A stretch of DNA of 64,000 nt from Chrysogorgia sp. JL179-B06 (taxonomy: Eukaryota > Cnidaria > Anthozoa > Scleralcyonacea > Chrysogorgiidae). Of the stretch, positions 33,480 to 45,563 are shown in pieces (position 1 is the first letter of the stretch; each line of letters begins with the position of its first letter). The stretch covers positions 4,014,501 through 4,078,500 of the forward strand of contig JAYKKM010000005.1 in the NCBI GenBank assembly GCA_035772405.1, in the 5' to 3' direction. The notes beneath the pieces were generated by a model. The model was not told where the DNA came from, did not search any database, and worked only from the letters and a program-made list of their open reading frames with translations. The position numbers and the translations under genes were made by a program.

Positions 33480-34760
33480 TAAAAAGGAAAGATGTGAAAT
33501 GTAAAATAAAGTGTGTTCCGACCAAGAGTCTTGTGTCTTGACCAGTATGTTCATAGTAACACGGCCCGTTACACTGACAATGGTCTGGGCTTTCTGTTTC
33601 ACGTTTTAGGTCGCCCTTACTTAACCAATTCCATGATTCTTCTGTTTCAAATCCTTTGTAGACTCTCAAACTGCCCGTGGAGTTTCATACTTTCCACCTC
33701 CTCCTTCTTCTCTGCATCTATATCCTTTAATTCTTGTACTCTTCCTTCCCCTCTATCTGTTCTTTCACTATACCCTCTTCCTTTGCAACTGCCTGCAGTA
33801 GTATCTCAACGCTGGTCAAACGTCTTCCTCCTTCCTTTCTCTTGATGTATATGCTTTGCACGTTTGAATTCGGATGGATATGGTATGCATTCATCATTCT
33901 TCGGGTTTGCCTGTTTAATTCCCGGGTCACATTCTTTGTCCACCCAATGAATGCTGCACTGTATCGTACAACCGCCACCGCCCAAAAAGATTTCGATCAT
34001 TCATATGTCAACCATCCTTTCGCCATACTTGCTTAGTTTGATTCATTAGGTTCTTCTCAATAATTTCAAACATATATTATTTCTCTCCATCCAATACATG
34101 TGTACTTTCCTACCCAATCCTCCTTTAACATCATTAATATTCCGCCCTAATCCTAAAATACATCGCCAGCCAGCTCATAATCTAGCTTTTCCCACTTCCT
34201 CCTACCTTTCTCATTCCTTGTTACTTTTCCCTTTCTGTTTGAGTAAAGTCGACGACTTGGGCACCTAGTAAAAACCTCGTTACACACGAGGTCTCCATTT
34301 TGTGCAGAGCTTGAAGCTCCTTTTGCACTTGTATCTGAAAAAACAGTATTATTATTCACTTTGTTGTTATTAAGATTATTCATGACTGGCATCTGGGGCC
34401 GTTGTGCTCATGGTCAGGATTAAAGACATCTGCCCAAAGTTCCCGCCGCATTGGGTAAAGCTGGAATATCCACAGATTCGCCAATTCTGCGAGTTATCGT
34501 TCACGACCACATTACGCTGTAGCCATCCACCCCTCAGCACGATTGATGCTTATCTTGGGTTGCGCCTACTTAACCCATAGTTGGGGTTTGAAGCCAGAGT
34601 TTCCTTCTCTTATGTAAGTTGACAACCAAAGCTGAGAGCCCTACCTGCCATAATATACTGTAACCCCAGTATAGGGAGGCTTTGGTTTGCTAACACTTGC
34701 CCGAGGTGCTACCCCAAATCGTGGACGGGGAGCGTTTTACTATTCCCGTATATCTTTCTC
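33480..34760 (-). mobile_element. RLE-type LINE, internally deleted copy
   Basis: Minus-strand order: a leader-like region at 34760-34400; a possible N-terminal frame at 34392-34153; then RYSAAFIGWTK, LNRQTRRMMNAYHIHPNSNV and RKEGGRRLTSVE (33980-33730) from the end of the reverse transcriptase; and ESWNWLSKGDLKRETES (near 33640) before the zinc-knuckle region. The whole catalytic core is missing between 34153 and 33980. Confidence 0.65.
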
Positions 34761-34769
34761 TCGTAGAAC

Positions 34770-35500
34770 TTTTCCCGACGAACTGCTTTGAGCATCCTTT
34801 CCTTACTACTTTTAATGTATATGCATGATCTCAATTGTCACACAGTTCTCAATACTGGTCATCGCTCTTCCGCCCTCCGATCTTCTCCAGTATAACCTGT
34901 CTATATCCGCTTGTGGGAGTAAGGCGCGGCAAATTGTAAGCAGTTTTCTCGTTTTCCGGTCCATGGTCTGAAGTTCTTCTTTTGTGCAATTGATAATACC
35001 GGAACCATACCGTACGATAGAGACAGCTCTAGTGTTGATTGCTTTAATGATATTCCCTCCATTCAGTTTAGACTTCAGAATTTTCATCACACGACGGACA
35101 TATTCCTTTTGGACTATTTGCATATCGTCTACTTCAAGCACCCCGAGGTACTTGTATCTATCATCATCATCATCATTCAGTGCTCTGACACCTTGTCATC
35201 AGGCATATTTATTCCTTCACAACTTATGAGTTTCCCCTTTTCATGACCAGGGTTGCACACTTTGATATCCCGAACTCCATTCTCAAGTCTTCACTAACAA
35301 CTCTAACTGACTGCATAAGTGAGTCTACCTAGTTCTCATTTCCCCCCATAGATCTTGAGGTCGTCCATGAACAACAAATGGTTGATAACTCCATTTCCCT
35401 TTTCTAGGTCATAACCGGTCTTAATCTTCCTTAGCGCTAGTGTTAAAGACGTTACAAACGATAGGGGGGGGGAGGCTGTCACCTTGGAAGATTCCTTTTG
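34770..35500 (-). mobile_element. RLE-type LINE reverse transcriptase fragment
   Basis: The minus strand reads GIFQGDSLPPPLSFVTSL, NHLLFMDDLKIYG (catalytic FMDD), then KSKLNGGNIIKAINTRAVSI, RYGSGIINCTKEELQTMDRK and DIDRLYWRRSEGGRAM, across frameshifts. It is the same family as 37600-40830. Confidence 0.8.
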
Positions 35501-35787
35501 CAAGATTTACAGGTAGATTACAATTTTAAAAAAATTGAAGATAAATAAATAAATAAATATATATATATATATATATATATACATGTGTGTGTGTGTTTAT
35601 AAATTCTAATTACAATCATTTCATCTATTAATAAGTAGAAAGAAATCGATATAAAAAATATATATAAAAATAAAATAAAAAATCAAGTATAAAATAATCG
35701 ACTTTCTGAAATGGTATGTGCAATGTCCGTGTTCGAGGTTCAATGTGATGATGCTCTCGTACATCTATAATACATGAAATAGCCGAC

Positions 35788-37304
35788 CTAACTAGAGCAA
35801 ATTTCTTCTAACGTTTCAATTTCCTTGATTGCATGGATAGCTGCTTCGCACCTTGCTTCGTGGCCAGCACATATTATTCGTCTGGGAACTTCTCCAATCC
35901 CAATTGGTCGCACTCCTGGATCCTTATCGAGTGGAATTAAGCGACATACAACGATTACGAATGCTGATATTCCATCAGGATGAACAGATGTCGTACACAA
36001 TTGTCGTGCTACTCCAGCCATAGTATTACACAGATCTACAGAAGCGCTTTTGAACGATGAACAAAACCAGCGCCACACATAGGCATCTATCCCTGATGGA
36101 CCGGCACTTAGTTCTGTTCTGTTCATGTGTGAAACAGGATTTTAAAAGTTCTGAGACAAGACTGTCTCACCAATGTGGAAATACACCAGCCATGCAACTT
36201 TCAAAACAACAACACGCATTTCCATATTTCATATCGCATATGCTCATGATCTCACAAGGATCAATTCGGTTTTAAATTCACAATTGTGCTTGTTTGGACG
36301 GGCTTCAAAAATGTATGTACCTTGCATCCTATTTGCTTCATGCTGCCACCAGTTATCCTTTCGAACATGGTAGGATCATGGCCAATTTCGTCGCTTTCTG
36401 ATTCTGGAAGAAGCGTTTCTGGTGGTGGTATCTTTCCTTCAGGATGTTTCTGTATCAGGATATCGCGGGTGATTTGCCATTTGGTGTTTTCATTTTCATC
36501 TATTCCCATGGGTATCAGTTCATCAACAGATAGAAGACCACATTTTTCAGCGTTGGAAATTAAACGAACGGCTTGATGAACTTTCCCTTGTAGCATGAGG
36601 CGGCTAAAATCTAGTCGAGCAATCTTCTCAATCTCAACCGTCCTATGTGTGTTTGATGTTAGATGCTTTTGAATACATTTTCCTTCATTAAGAAGTGCAT
36701 CAACATTCCCTTGTGACCAAAGCTTCAACCCCCTTTCCAAATGACTAACATGTTCCTTTAGTCTTACTTTTGGCGTGTGGCTTTTACAACAATAGGCATT
36801 GCATGACAGAGCAGGCTTTTAAGGCAACACGTTCGAGTGAATTTGCATCAGCATACTGTAAGATTGATATAACCTTGCTAATTCTTGCACAAACGATTTA
36901 CCAACTTTTCCTGACGGTATTAAGAAAACATTGCGCATCGAATGAACAATCTCTTTATATGCTCTATCTATTCTTTGGCAAAAGGCACTCCCACTTACTT
37001 CAGCCCATCGAAAATCATTCTCCTCGGGTAAAAAGCCGCTCTCGTTGTCATTCAATTCTCTATAGGGTATCCCTCGCTCTCGATATTAGGAATATTTGAT
37101 TGATGTAATTGTTCCGTTTCTGTTGATGCGGAAAAATGCCACTATTTGTATTTTCATTTCTGCAAATATCGTCTGAATTAGCCACGAACCCCACGTCGGG
37201 GTCTCCATCCTCGCCATTTTCTTGGGAAACAATATTTTCTTGTTGATCCTGCTCTTCATTTCCATCCGAAGAAGCTCCTTCGACATCTCTCCGACTCTTC
37301 TCAT
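35788..37304 (-). mobile_element. Retroelement with RPIGVGE-type reverse transcriptase (degenerate)
   Basis: Reading down the minus strand: VFLIPSGKVGKSFVQELARL, LERGLKLWSQGNVDALLNEG, LMLQGKVHQAVRLIS, then AGPSGIDAYVWRWF and RLIPLDKDPGVRPIGIGEVP. This order recurs in multicopy reverse transcriptase proteins of corals and other invertebrates. The frame is broken near 37070, 36800 and 36200, and the catalytic YADD-type region downstream is absent. Confidence 0.7.
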
Positions 37305-37361
37305 AAGCAGCTCTGTCCCGTAAGTTCTGAGCTGTTAGACCAAATGATGTAGTGTGTATAA

Positions 37362-37482
37362 AAAAACAACTGAACCGACATAAAATTAATTAACATTCCA
37401 TTCAATAGTAGTTTGAAAGCCTTTATAGACACCTCTGAGCCAATACTAATTAATTTTATGCCGGTTCAGTTTTTTTAAACAC
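37362..37482. repeat. Foldback repeat
   Basis: AAACAACTGAACCGACATAA..TTAATTAA pairs with TTAATTTTATGCCGGTTCAG at the right end. The arms are about 35 bp. Confidence 0.8.
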
Positions 37483-37530
37483 ACTGTATAACCTTTCTCT
37501 TCCCACAATCGCTTCACAATCTCCATATAG

Positions 37531-37547
37531 TTATTATTATTTTTTTA

Positions 37548-37587
<40 letters not shown>

Positions 37588-37588
37588 G
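37531..37588. repeat. (TTA)n tail of a minus-strand LINE
   Basis: The TTA/AAT run lies at the 3' end (minus sense) of the LINE at 37600-40830 and probably is its tail. Confidence 0.8.
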
Positions 37589-37599
37589 TAACAATTCAC

Positions 37600-40500
37600 A
37601 CGTTTAATTCTTTCGTGGTTCCCGTAATCTAAACATCAAGCTATAGCCTATAGCGTTAGGTGTCTAGGGTCTTTCTTAAAATCCTTGCTGTTCCCAACAA
37701 GCAAGCGTTTTGAAGTAATGAAGTGCTATCATCCAAACCAATTTTCTTAGCAAATGTCTTAAATTCCTACTAATAGTCCCAAGTGCTCCAATGACAATTG
37801 GTAAGACCGTCACTCTTCTACAGTTCCAGGACATCTATTACACTACATGTTCTCTCCTCCTTCTCCAAGACTACAATATCGGGTCTATTGTGTTGGTGAT
37901 GATCTGTTTGGATCTTAAAGTCCCATAGTATCTTCACTCGGTCGTTTTCCATCACACCTTCCGGAGCGTGGTCATACCACTTATCCTTACACGCGGTAGG
38001 CTGAACTTCTGGCAAAGCTTCCAATGGATGACTTGTCCAACCTTGTCATGTCTCCACATTTTATATTCTTTTTGCGCTAATTTCTTACATTCCGCTGTTA
38101 TATGACTAATAGTCTCTTCTCTTTCTCCACATAACCGACACATGGGTGACACATCCTCTTTATCGATCCGATTCTTGATACTGTTAGTTCGTAATGCCTG
38201 GTCTTGCGCAGCAGTAAAAAATCCTTCCGTTTCTTTCTTCATGGTACCTCTTTTCAACCATTTTCATGAGTCCGAGTCTCTCACATCTTCCGTTCCCTTC
38301 AGAAACTGCCCATGTAATGCCTTATTTCTGTATCTAGTCAATCTTTCTGCTGTTATACTTTGCTTTGTCACCCCTTCATCCAAGATCTTTTCATCATTTA
38401 CAGCTTGAAGCAACCTTTCACTACTTGCCACGACATACTTGGATAAACTGCCTCCTTCAATATTCACACAGTCCTCTACACTTATCAAACCTCGCCCACC
38501 CTCTGATCTTCTCACATAGAGCCTATCGACCTGCGGGTGAAGTGCTCTGTTAATGGTTAGCAGCTTTCTCGTTTTCCTATCCAGCTTCCTGAGTTCTTCT
38601 TTGGTACACTTGATAATCCCTGCACCACAACGTATTATTGAGACTGCTCTTGAATTGATTGTACTCACCACGTTTCCACCATTTAATTTTGACTTAAGTA
38701 ACTTTCGTATCCTTCTCAAGTACTCTTTGGATATTGCCTCTTTCATGTCACCGTGTTTTAAATCATCTGCCTCTAAAATTCCAAGATATTTATATCCATC
38801 TCCTTCTTCTAGTCCCCTGATAACTTGGGTGTCTGGCATCGTAATCCCTACACACTTGGACACCTTTCCCCTTTTCATAATCAGGACTGCACATTTGCTA
38901 ATTCCAAACTCCATTCCAATGTCACTGCAAAACGCGAACGGTGTTTATAAGGGTATCTACTTGTTTCTCGTTCTTTCCGTAAAGTTTCAAATCATCCGTA
39001 AAGTTTCAAATCATCCATATAAATAAAAGATGATTTAAAAATCCCTTTCTACTTGCCAAGTCATAACCAGCTTTAACCTTCCTTAGTACCATCGACAAAG
39101 GGATAAGAGCTAACACAAATAACAGTGGAGACAGACAATCTCCTTGGAAAATGCCTCTCCTTACATTTATTGACCCAAGGGTGCGCCCTCCTACAGTTAA
39201 TTCCACTTGCCATCGATTCATACTTCTTTCCAACAACAGGATCATATTTTCCGCAGCTCCAAACATTCGTAAACACTTGACGATCCATGAGTGCGGGATC
39301 ATATCATACGCCTTTTTGTAATCCACCCAAGCCATCCCAAGACCAGTTTTTCTCCTTTTGCAATTCCTGATATCCCCTTGATTTCCTTCTACATCCCTTT
39401 TGTTAGTCTGCCAATAAATTCTCTTCCTCTAGGAGTGTGTAGAGTTCATCTCCCATTATCCCTGTAAACAGTTTCCACATTAGGGGCAGGCAAGTTATAG
39501 ATCTAAAATTTGTTGCTACATTCCCCTTCTCCTTATCTTTAAGGATAAGCAACCATTCTGCTGTTTGGTTGATAGTAAGACAGTCATGTAATTGAGCGGC
39601 GATTCTTTCTCTAGATGACGTAAGATTCTTAAGTCAGAAACCTTGCAGTCCATCTGGTCCGGGAGCTTTCCAGTTAGCCATTTTCTTTAGTTGTTTTGTC
39701 ACTTGGGCTATTGTTATCGTAATATCATTCTGTTTCTGTACTTCCTCAAGCTCGTCCTCTACATCTCTTAGCCATTCAGCACCTGTGTTGTGATTCACGG
39801 GGTTATCTACTACTCCAAAATACTACTCCAAAATCTCATGCTCTCTTCGGTATCTGGTATAACAGAATTATCCCTCTCTTCATTCTCCAATATTTCAAAA
39901 AGACGTTTTTGGTTGGATTGAAACATTCTATTTTGCCGATACTGTTCTATCCTGCTTTGCCAGCTTTGATACCGCTTGATCTTACTAGTCTTTGCCAATA
40001 TCCTCTGCTTCAGCTCTTCTAGAACAACTGCAGCTCCTTTCATTCTCAAATGGTACCTTCGTTCCATACCCTCACATACAGCTATATTATGTAGCTCACC
40101 AGATCTCATCCTCTCCAACCTGCTGACATCTTTCCATAGCTGCGCGATCTGGTTGTTAATCCTTCTTTTCCACCATGGTTCCACCTTAGGTCTCCTTTCA
40201 CACTGTTTAACCCCAAGCCTCTTTGCAACCACTCGTCCCGCCGCAAGTAACAACTCATTAGTTTGGGTTATATCTTTGGTTTCTATGAAAGTGAGGATTT
40301 TGTTCACTTCATTAACGTTTTCCTTCAACCTGCGCCTTTCGATGTTTCTCATGTTTGGAGGAGGGTCAGACTCATTCTTCATACTATTTAAGACTTATTT
40401 TGCCAACTGAATCTGGTCTGCATTACACCCTTCTCTTTCCATCCTGTTTACCACGTCCTCAACATTTATCTCTGAATATTCATGTCGATGATCATTCCCG

Positions 40501-40830
40501 TTTTCTCTGTGCCCCTCTTCTCTCTGGTCTGATAGGTTTTCCTCATCATCCGAAGTCTCTCCACGATGTACATCGTGACTTAGCTCTCTCTTTATCTCCC
40601 CCAGCTCCACCTCAGACAGTCAGCCATTTGTCCGGATCGTTCTAGCCTGATCGGCTAACCTCTGCTCGGAACTTACGAACAGTCCTATCTCCTTCCAAAT
40701 TCCAATCATCCTTTTCCTGTATCCCCTCTTTGATGGTTCACTCTTGAAGAAACACTTCATTACAATCTTGTTCACTTCCTTGTTCCATTTTATTATTATT
40801 ATTATTTGTCTTCTTCGCACAACTTGATGT
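37600..40830 (-). mobile_element. RLE-type LINE, near full length, inactive
   Basis: Domains in order on the minus strand: an N-terminal charged region (40820-40395); a pre-RT region with WWKRRINNQIAQLWKDVSRL (40382-39810); RT blocks GPDGLQGFWLKNL (about 39660), DYKKAYDMIPHSW and RRGIFQGDCLSPLLFV (39335-39100); RT thumb LNGGNVVSTINSRAVSIIRC and DRKTRKLLTINRALHPQVDRL (38914-38264); a zinc knuckle CRLCGEREETISHITAEC (near 38120); and RPDIVVLEKEERTCSVIDVL (37890-37820), the PD-D signature of a restriction-like endonuclease. A tandem duplication of GTAAAGTTTCAAATCATCC at about 38978-39015 disrupts the catalytic FMDD-LKLYG box. Other stops and shifts confirm it is dead. Confidence 0.85.
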
Positions 40831-41630
40831 TCGGTTGGTGTTTATCAGTGCCAGCTGTCTACAACCAGTAGACTAAGGTGACGCTGGGTTGTTTAGCTTT
40901 CTAATGTTTTTCTTAGTATCCTTGCTGTTCCGAGTAGCGTCGTTTTCTGGATTTGCTCAATCTTCACCTTGATTCCAATCTTTTCTATCCACTGTTCAAA
41001 CTTTTTACCCACAGCTCTTAGAGCTCCAACTACAACTGGGACTATTTCTACCTTCCTCATCGACCACAGTAGTTTAACCTCTCGCTTCAATTCATCATAT
41101 TTCTCTATCTTTTCTCCTTCCTTCTTTCCGACTCTGTTGTCTCCCGGGATAGCAATATCGATTATCATGCATTTCCGTTCTTTTTTGTCTACTATGATTA
41201 TATATGGTCTCCTACACTCTATGTATTGGTCACACTGAATCATGAAATACCAAAGCATCTTTATCTGATTTGATTCCACCACTCCTTCGGGGGTATACTC
41301 GTACCATTTGTCTACTCTTTCTAGGCCATATTTTCCACATAGTGTCCAATGAATAATCCTTGCAACATTGTCATGGCGTCGTTTGTACTCTCTTTGAGCA
41401 AGCTTTGTACATTTACTGATTAGGTGTCCCACAGATCCTGCACAACGGTGATTCTACTCTCTTGTCAATGTTGAACTTGATGTAGTTAGTTCTTAATGCC
41501 TGTTCCTGGGCTGCACATATCAAAGCCTCTGTTCCTGGCTTTAGATCACTATTTTTCAGCCATCGCCACATCATCTCCTTGTCAATGTCTTCGCTTGCTT
41601 CCCTGACGAACTGACCATACATCTTCTTCT

Positions 41631-41640
<10 letters not shown>
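40788..41640 (-). mobile_element. RLE-type LINE, 5'-truncated copy
   Basis: The minus strand reads YGQFVREASEDIDKEMMWRW, AQEQALRTNYIKFNIDKRVE, CRICG..HLISKCTKLAQREYKRRH, ECRRPYIIIVDKKERKCMII and TTLLGTARILRKTLES. It has an RPY in place of the usual RPD of the endonuclease and one frameshift near 41425. Its (AAT)n tail at 40788-40806 abuts the N-terminal part of the next LINE, so this copy appears inserted into it. Confidence 0.85.
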
Positions 41641-41704
<64 letters not shown>

Positions 41705-41705
41705 T
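41634..41705. repeat. (TTA)n microsatellite, about 72 bp
   Basis: About 23 pure ATT units at the 5' border of the truncated LINE. The run translates as poly-isoleucine, an artefact. Confidence 0.97.
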
Positions 41706-41909
41706 TGGCAGCATAAGTACATCTGGATGCCTCGTGAAACCTATTTCCCAAAAGTTACTACTAATTAGTAGATTAACAAATGCTTAAAAATTATAAAATA
41801 TTATATTTAAAAAACATTATAGATAAAAAACAAACAAAACTCTTTCAATTTAGATTAAAAACTAGATATATATACGAGTCAATGTGTAAAAGGAACAAAA
41901 ACAACTAAT

Positions 41910-42650
41910 AGTCCAGATCATGCTGGTCAAGATCGTTTTCTGCATCTTCTTCAGGACTTCCTTCATTCGTTCTCTCCCTAATAAGCTTCTTATGCCAGTG
42001 CTAACTTACTTCGAGAGCTCTCCGAGCACATCTATTATGATATTTAATTGCCCTGAATACTGTTGTGTTGCCCTACCGAAGCGGTGCATATTTCTTTGTC
42101 TACTCTTCTTCCTTTATCCTTCGGTTTGTTATCTATGGGCAAGTCATCTACAACAGAAAAATCTGCTTTCTTGCTTTGTCCACAATATGCGCATCAATTC
42201 GTGTTTTCCGCGAAAACAAGGACATCCCAATGCGCTATAGTGGTGTTATCCTCGTTGATAGGATTGGGTTCTTTGGGGGAATACCATAGTGAATAGATTC
42301 AACTACAGGGTATAGGTCATTATAATCTCTTAGTAGCTCGAAGTACAAGATTTTGAATGCCGCATTGTGACTTGCCAAATATTAGTTTCTGCAGCCTGTT
42401 CAACTGTCTCTAGCATCTTCCCACATATCTGACAGGTAAGATCTGTGGTGGTATGTCTTCCTCGGTCAATCCAATCGGTCATCGATTGAAAGCAATCATT
42501 ATCTAAATTTTCATCTTCCCATCTCTGTTTCAGAAATTTTCCATTTCCAAATGATAGCGATATTAAATTTATTAAACGACATTTCGATGCCATCCTAGCA
42601 TCATTTTCAAGTTGAAATGGTTTATACGTCACATGCGTGAGTTCGTTCAA
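41910..42650 (-). mobile_element. Probable RLE-LINE C-terminal remnant
   Basis: On the minus strand, SFGNGKFLKQRWEDENLDND and CQICGKMLETVEQ (zinc-knuckle-like) are followed by WQVTMRHSK. In broken frames RKTRIDAHIVDKARKQIFLL and a CP, KYAPLR tail follow, reminiscent of a PD-D endonuclease end. The match is weaker than for the neighbouring LINEs. A decayed host exon is an alternative. Confidence 0.4.
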
Positions 42651-42944
42651 ACTTTAAATGACGTAAGCAAACTGTCGCGCAACCTATTTGAAGTCAACAT
42701 TCTAAAAAATGCAGGAAATGCAAATAAAAACAAGACAAACAGGTTCTATATCTAAATATTATAGCATGCAAAATTTAACTAATAACAATAAATAACACAA
42801 CATAAAATAAAATAAAAGTTTAAGTGTTAATAGACTGAAACTACACAAACTATTTGGACTTTATTGAGTCGGATTGAGTGTTTAGTTTTGGCTTAAGTTA
42901 CCTAATGAACAACATCATTTTTAATCAAACGATTCCTTGTAAAA

Positions 42945-43045
42945 TTAAGGTTTAATTAATTAATTTCACTTGTGTTTTCAAAGTTTCACAAATTCAACAA
43001 TTTTGTGAAACTTTGAAAAAATGCATGAAATTAAACCTTAATTTT
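42945..43045. repeat. Foldback repeat
   Basis: AAAATTAAGGTTTAATT..TTTTCAAAGTTTCACAAA pairs with TTTGTGAAACTTTGAAAA..AATTAAACCTTAATTTT. Confidence 0.85.
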
Positions 43046-43059
43046 CCTTGGCTCCTTGC

Positions 43060-43470
43060 AATTACCTATACTAATTCATGGGGAAATATTTTGCAGCCCT
43101 GGCTAGTAGAAGCACTTTTATGGTTGCAGCTGAGTCATAATTAGTATAGGTAATTATCATATGAATTATGATAGCAAGTACAATTAAGGATTTACAGCCG
43201 AGTGATATTTAAAAATTGTGCCAAAATTTAGCCATTAGGTGAGTGCAATTCGGTACAATTTTCAAATATCACAAGTAGTGTAACACTGTAAATCCTTAAT
43301 TGTAAATATGAGTAACATCATGATTATATTGACAAAATTTGATCTGACATAAATAATTTTGTCACGCATATAATAAATATACTTATTAATACAGTATATG
43401 CACAATTTTCAAATATATCACTCGACTCGTACTGTAAATCGCTATCACATGATTACCTATACTTATAGTA
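43060..43470. repeat. Nested foldbacks with ATTAGTATAGG and TTAAGGATTTACAG arms
   Basis: AATTACCTATACTAATTCAT and ATTAGTATAGGTAATTA are inverted copies. Inside and beside them, ACAATTAAGGATTTACAG pairs with CTGTAAATCCTTAATTGT. Confidence 0.75.
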
Positions 43471-43576
43471 TAGTGGAGTAAGAGGAGTAAAAAAGTGGAG
43501 TAAGAGGTTTATAATTAGTATAGGAAATAATTTAAATACCATAATTAGTATAGCAAATAATTAAAATAATATTTTT

Positions 43577-43828
43577 TTAAACAAGTTCATTTGATAGTGA
43601 TACCTCTTCTCTTTCGTCGTCGGATTCAAGAGCTTGTTTAACCGTTCGTTCATGGCATACATCATCTCCACTAATTTTCAAACTGTCTTGCTCATTTGAA
43701 GCTGAATTTCCAGCTAAAGCGAAGTCCCTTTTTACCGCAAAGCAATTTTCCTCTGTGGAACTGTTTGTCGATGAAGAAGTGCTTTGGGCTTTGCTATTTC
43801 TTGACGACGTAGAAGCACGAGAATTCAT
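43577..43828 (-). CDS. Unrecognised Ser-rich 83-residue frame
   Basis: An ATG-initiated frame rich in Ser, Thr, Asn and Glu with an acidic end (ESDDEREEVSL). I recognise no domain. About 150 bp upstream in its own sense lies GTGGCGGGAAATTTC, an E2F-like motif. It could be a small protein, a first exon or chance. Confidence 0.25.
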   Translation of the reverse strand: MNSRASTSSRNSKAQSTSSSTNSSTEENCFAVKRDFALAGNSASNEQDSLKISGDDVCHERTVKQALESDDEREEVSLSNELV

Positions 43829-43989
43829 GGCATTAAATACGATTTAATTATTTTCTATGCATTCTGCCAACAGCCGAAACAAAAAGAGCCTCAATTTGAA
43901 TGTAAACCTTAACTTTAGTCTTCATAGTTCACAAACTTCGACAACAGCTCTGTTCCTCAATTCTGCGGTAAAATGTGAAATTTCCCGCC

Positions 43990-45300
43990 ACACTGTTCTG
44001 AATACGTCACGTCTATAGCTAGTCACCAGTCTGATCACATGCGAACCCAACCCCAACACAACACCAATCATAACCCTAATGACCTAATAACCCCCCGCCT
44101 AGCTAGTTTTCTAACCCTAACCCCCCGGCCGTATCAACATATTAATTTTGTGATCTTTGGGAATCTCTTGAGATCAGATGAATTGTAAAATATCTTGTCA
44201 TTGCGAAAATTTATTTACAATTTACAGGAAATGACGTCAAAGCAAAGTAACAAATTTTGTTTAAACTTCAGAGCCAAAAAGGCATGAAGATGAAATTTAT
44301 AACGACAAGATATATTACATTTCTTCTTGGTAAAACCCACAGATTACGAATATGTAAAATCCCCAAACTTTTAAAAATGACGTAAAGATTGGCACTGGTC
44401 AACCTTCGTTCACCTATGTTTCCATAATTAGGTTCGAAGTTGCTATATATATTTTTCTGGCAGAGTCAGGGCTGTCTGCCGGCGGCCCCAATGTCACATG
44501 GGGTGCAGAGCTGACTCTGAAGACGAGATTGTGACGCCCGTTACGCGTTGGGCACATGCATCGATATAGTCACATGCCTCAATTTCGCAAAGCCTGACGC
44601 GGGTCAATATCGCGACAAAAAAATAATCGCGAAACCCGAGTCACACTAAATTAATTTCGGAGACGTCTTGATAATTCACTTCCGGTTTAACTTGAGCATA
44701 TGTTTTGCGTCTGAAAATATAAATTGGAAACGTTACTTTAATAAATATATCTATGTCACATGATTTGTTTGTGCCTATTTTGGTGACGAGTGTGTGCGTG
44801 TCGACTAAGCGAAATATATACGATATATATCGCAACAAAGCAAAACTGCACGATCACTGCTTTTACTATTAATGATATCCAATTTCAATTTTCATTTGTA
44901 ATGATCGATGACAGATAAATTTTCTCTTTACAGTTTATAAATAGATTGAGAAATAAGTAGATTTTACCAGTAAATTCTAGAATTGTACAGCTTGAGAATG
45001 ATTCCTGTGTATCTTACTTTACCGGAAATGAAACTTTGAAACTCCCACTCTGAAACTGAAAGTAAGCTGTAATACGTGGGAGGATATGTAGGTAAATTCC
45101 CAAATGAATGACAAAATCATAAATGGCCACTATAGCGAAGATATGTTCTTTTAAGTCGTACAATGCTGCTATATTCACTTTATTTTCCGAAAAAAATACA
45201 CATAAAATAGCATTGCCATTTGAAAATTGAAATAAAAAACCCTAAAACGTCGATATAAGGTTAATATAAGTTGTCATGACAATATAATATTTGCCACAAG
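43990..45300. other. Intergenic DNA upstream of JUN
   Basis: It contains a dispersed element at about 44150-44390 related to 13975-14080, and CCCTAACCC-type low-complexity sequence near 44050-44130. No exon is recognised. Confidence 0.5.
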
Positions 45301-45352
45301 GATGTTGTCAGCATCGATTATATCGATCACTGACATGCCACAAGGATTACAG

Positions 45353-45399
45353 CCAATAGGTAAACAAGGAAGGAACCGCACCTTCTTCTACCAGCCAAT
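45353..45399 (+). promoter_or_regulatory. Two CCAAT boxes of JUN
   Basis: CAGCCAAT occurs at 45350-45357 and again at 45392-45399, about 210 and 165 bp upstream of the JUN start codon, the usual position for NF-Y-type elements. Confidence 0.55.
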
Positions 45400-45407
45400 C
45401 ATATGCT

Positions 45408-45418
45408 GCTAAGTCACT
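45408..45418 (+). promoter_or_regulatory. AP-1-like site upstream of JUN
   Basis: GCTAAGTCAC includes TAAGTCA, one base from the AP-1 consensus TGAGTCA. Jun genes are classically autoregulated through such sites, so the position is suggestive; binding is not shown. Confidence 0.4.
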
Positions 45419-45476
45419 TTCTAAAAATAAAGTATGGTTTTAAGCATGATTCCGAAGATAAAGCGACGTATTCCGG

Positions 45477-45484
45477 TTTATATA
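45477..45484 (+). promoter_or_regulatory. TATA box of JUN
   Basis: TTTATATA lies 80 bp upstream of the ATG, which puts transcription start near 45508 and a 5' UTR of about 55 bases. Confidence 0.65.
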
Positions 45485-45563
45485 CGACATAAGACGTTGG
45501 TAAAGCGACCCTCGGTTTTGGTATTTAATACTCGAACAACAAGCAGCAAGTCTGCTGCAATTC

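Noticed and set aside
41630..41710. Poly-isoleucine protein
   Set aside because: It is translation of an (ATT)n microsatellite at a LINE border.
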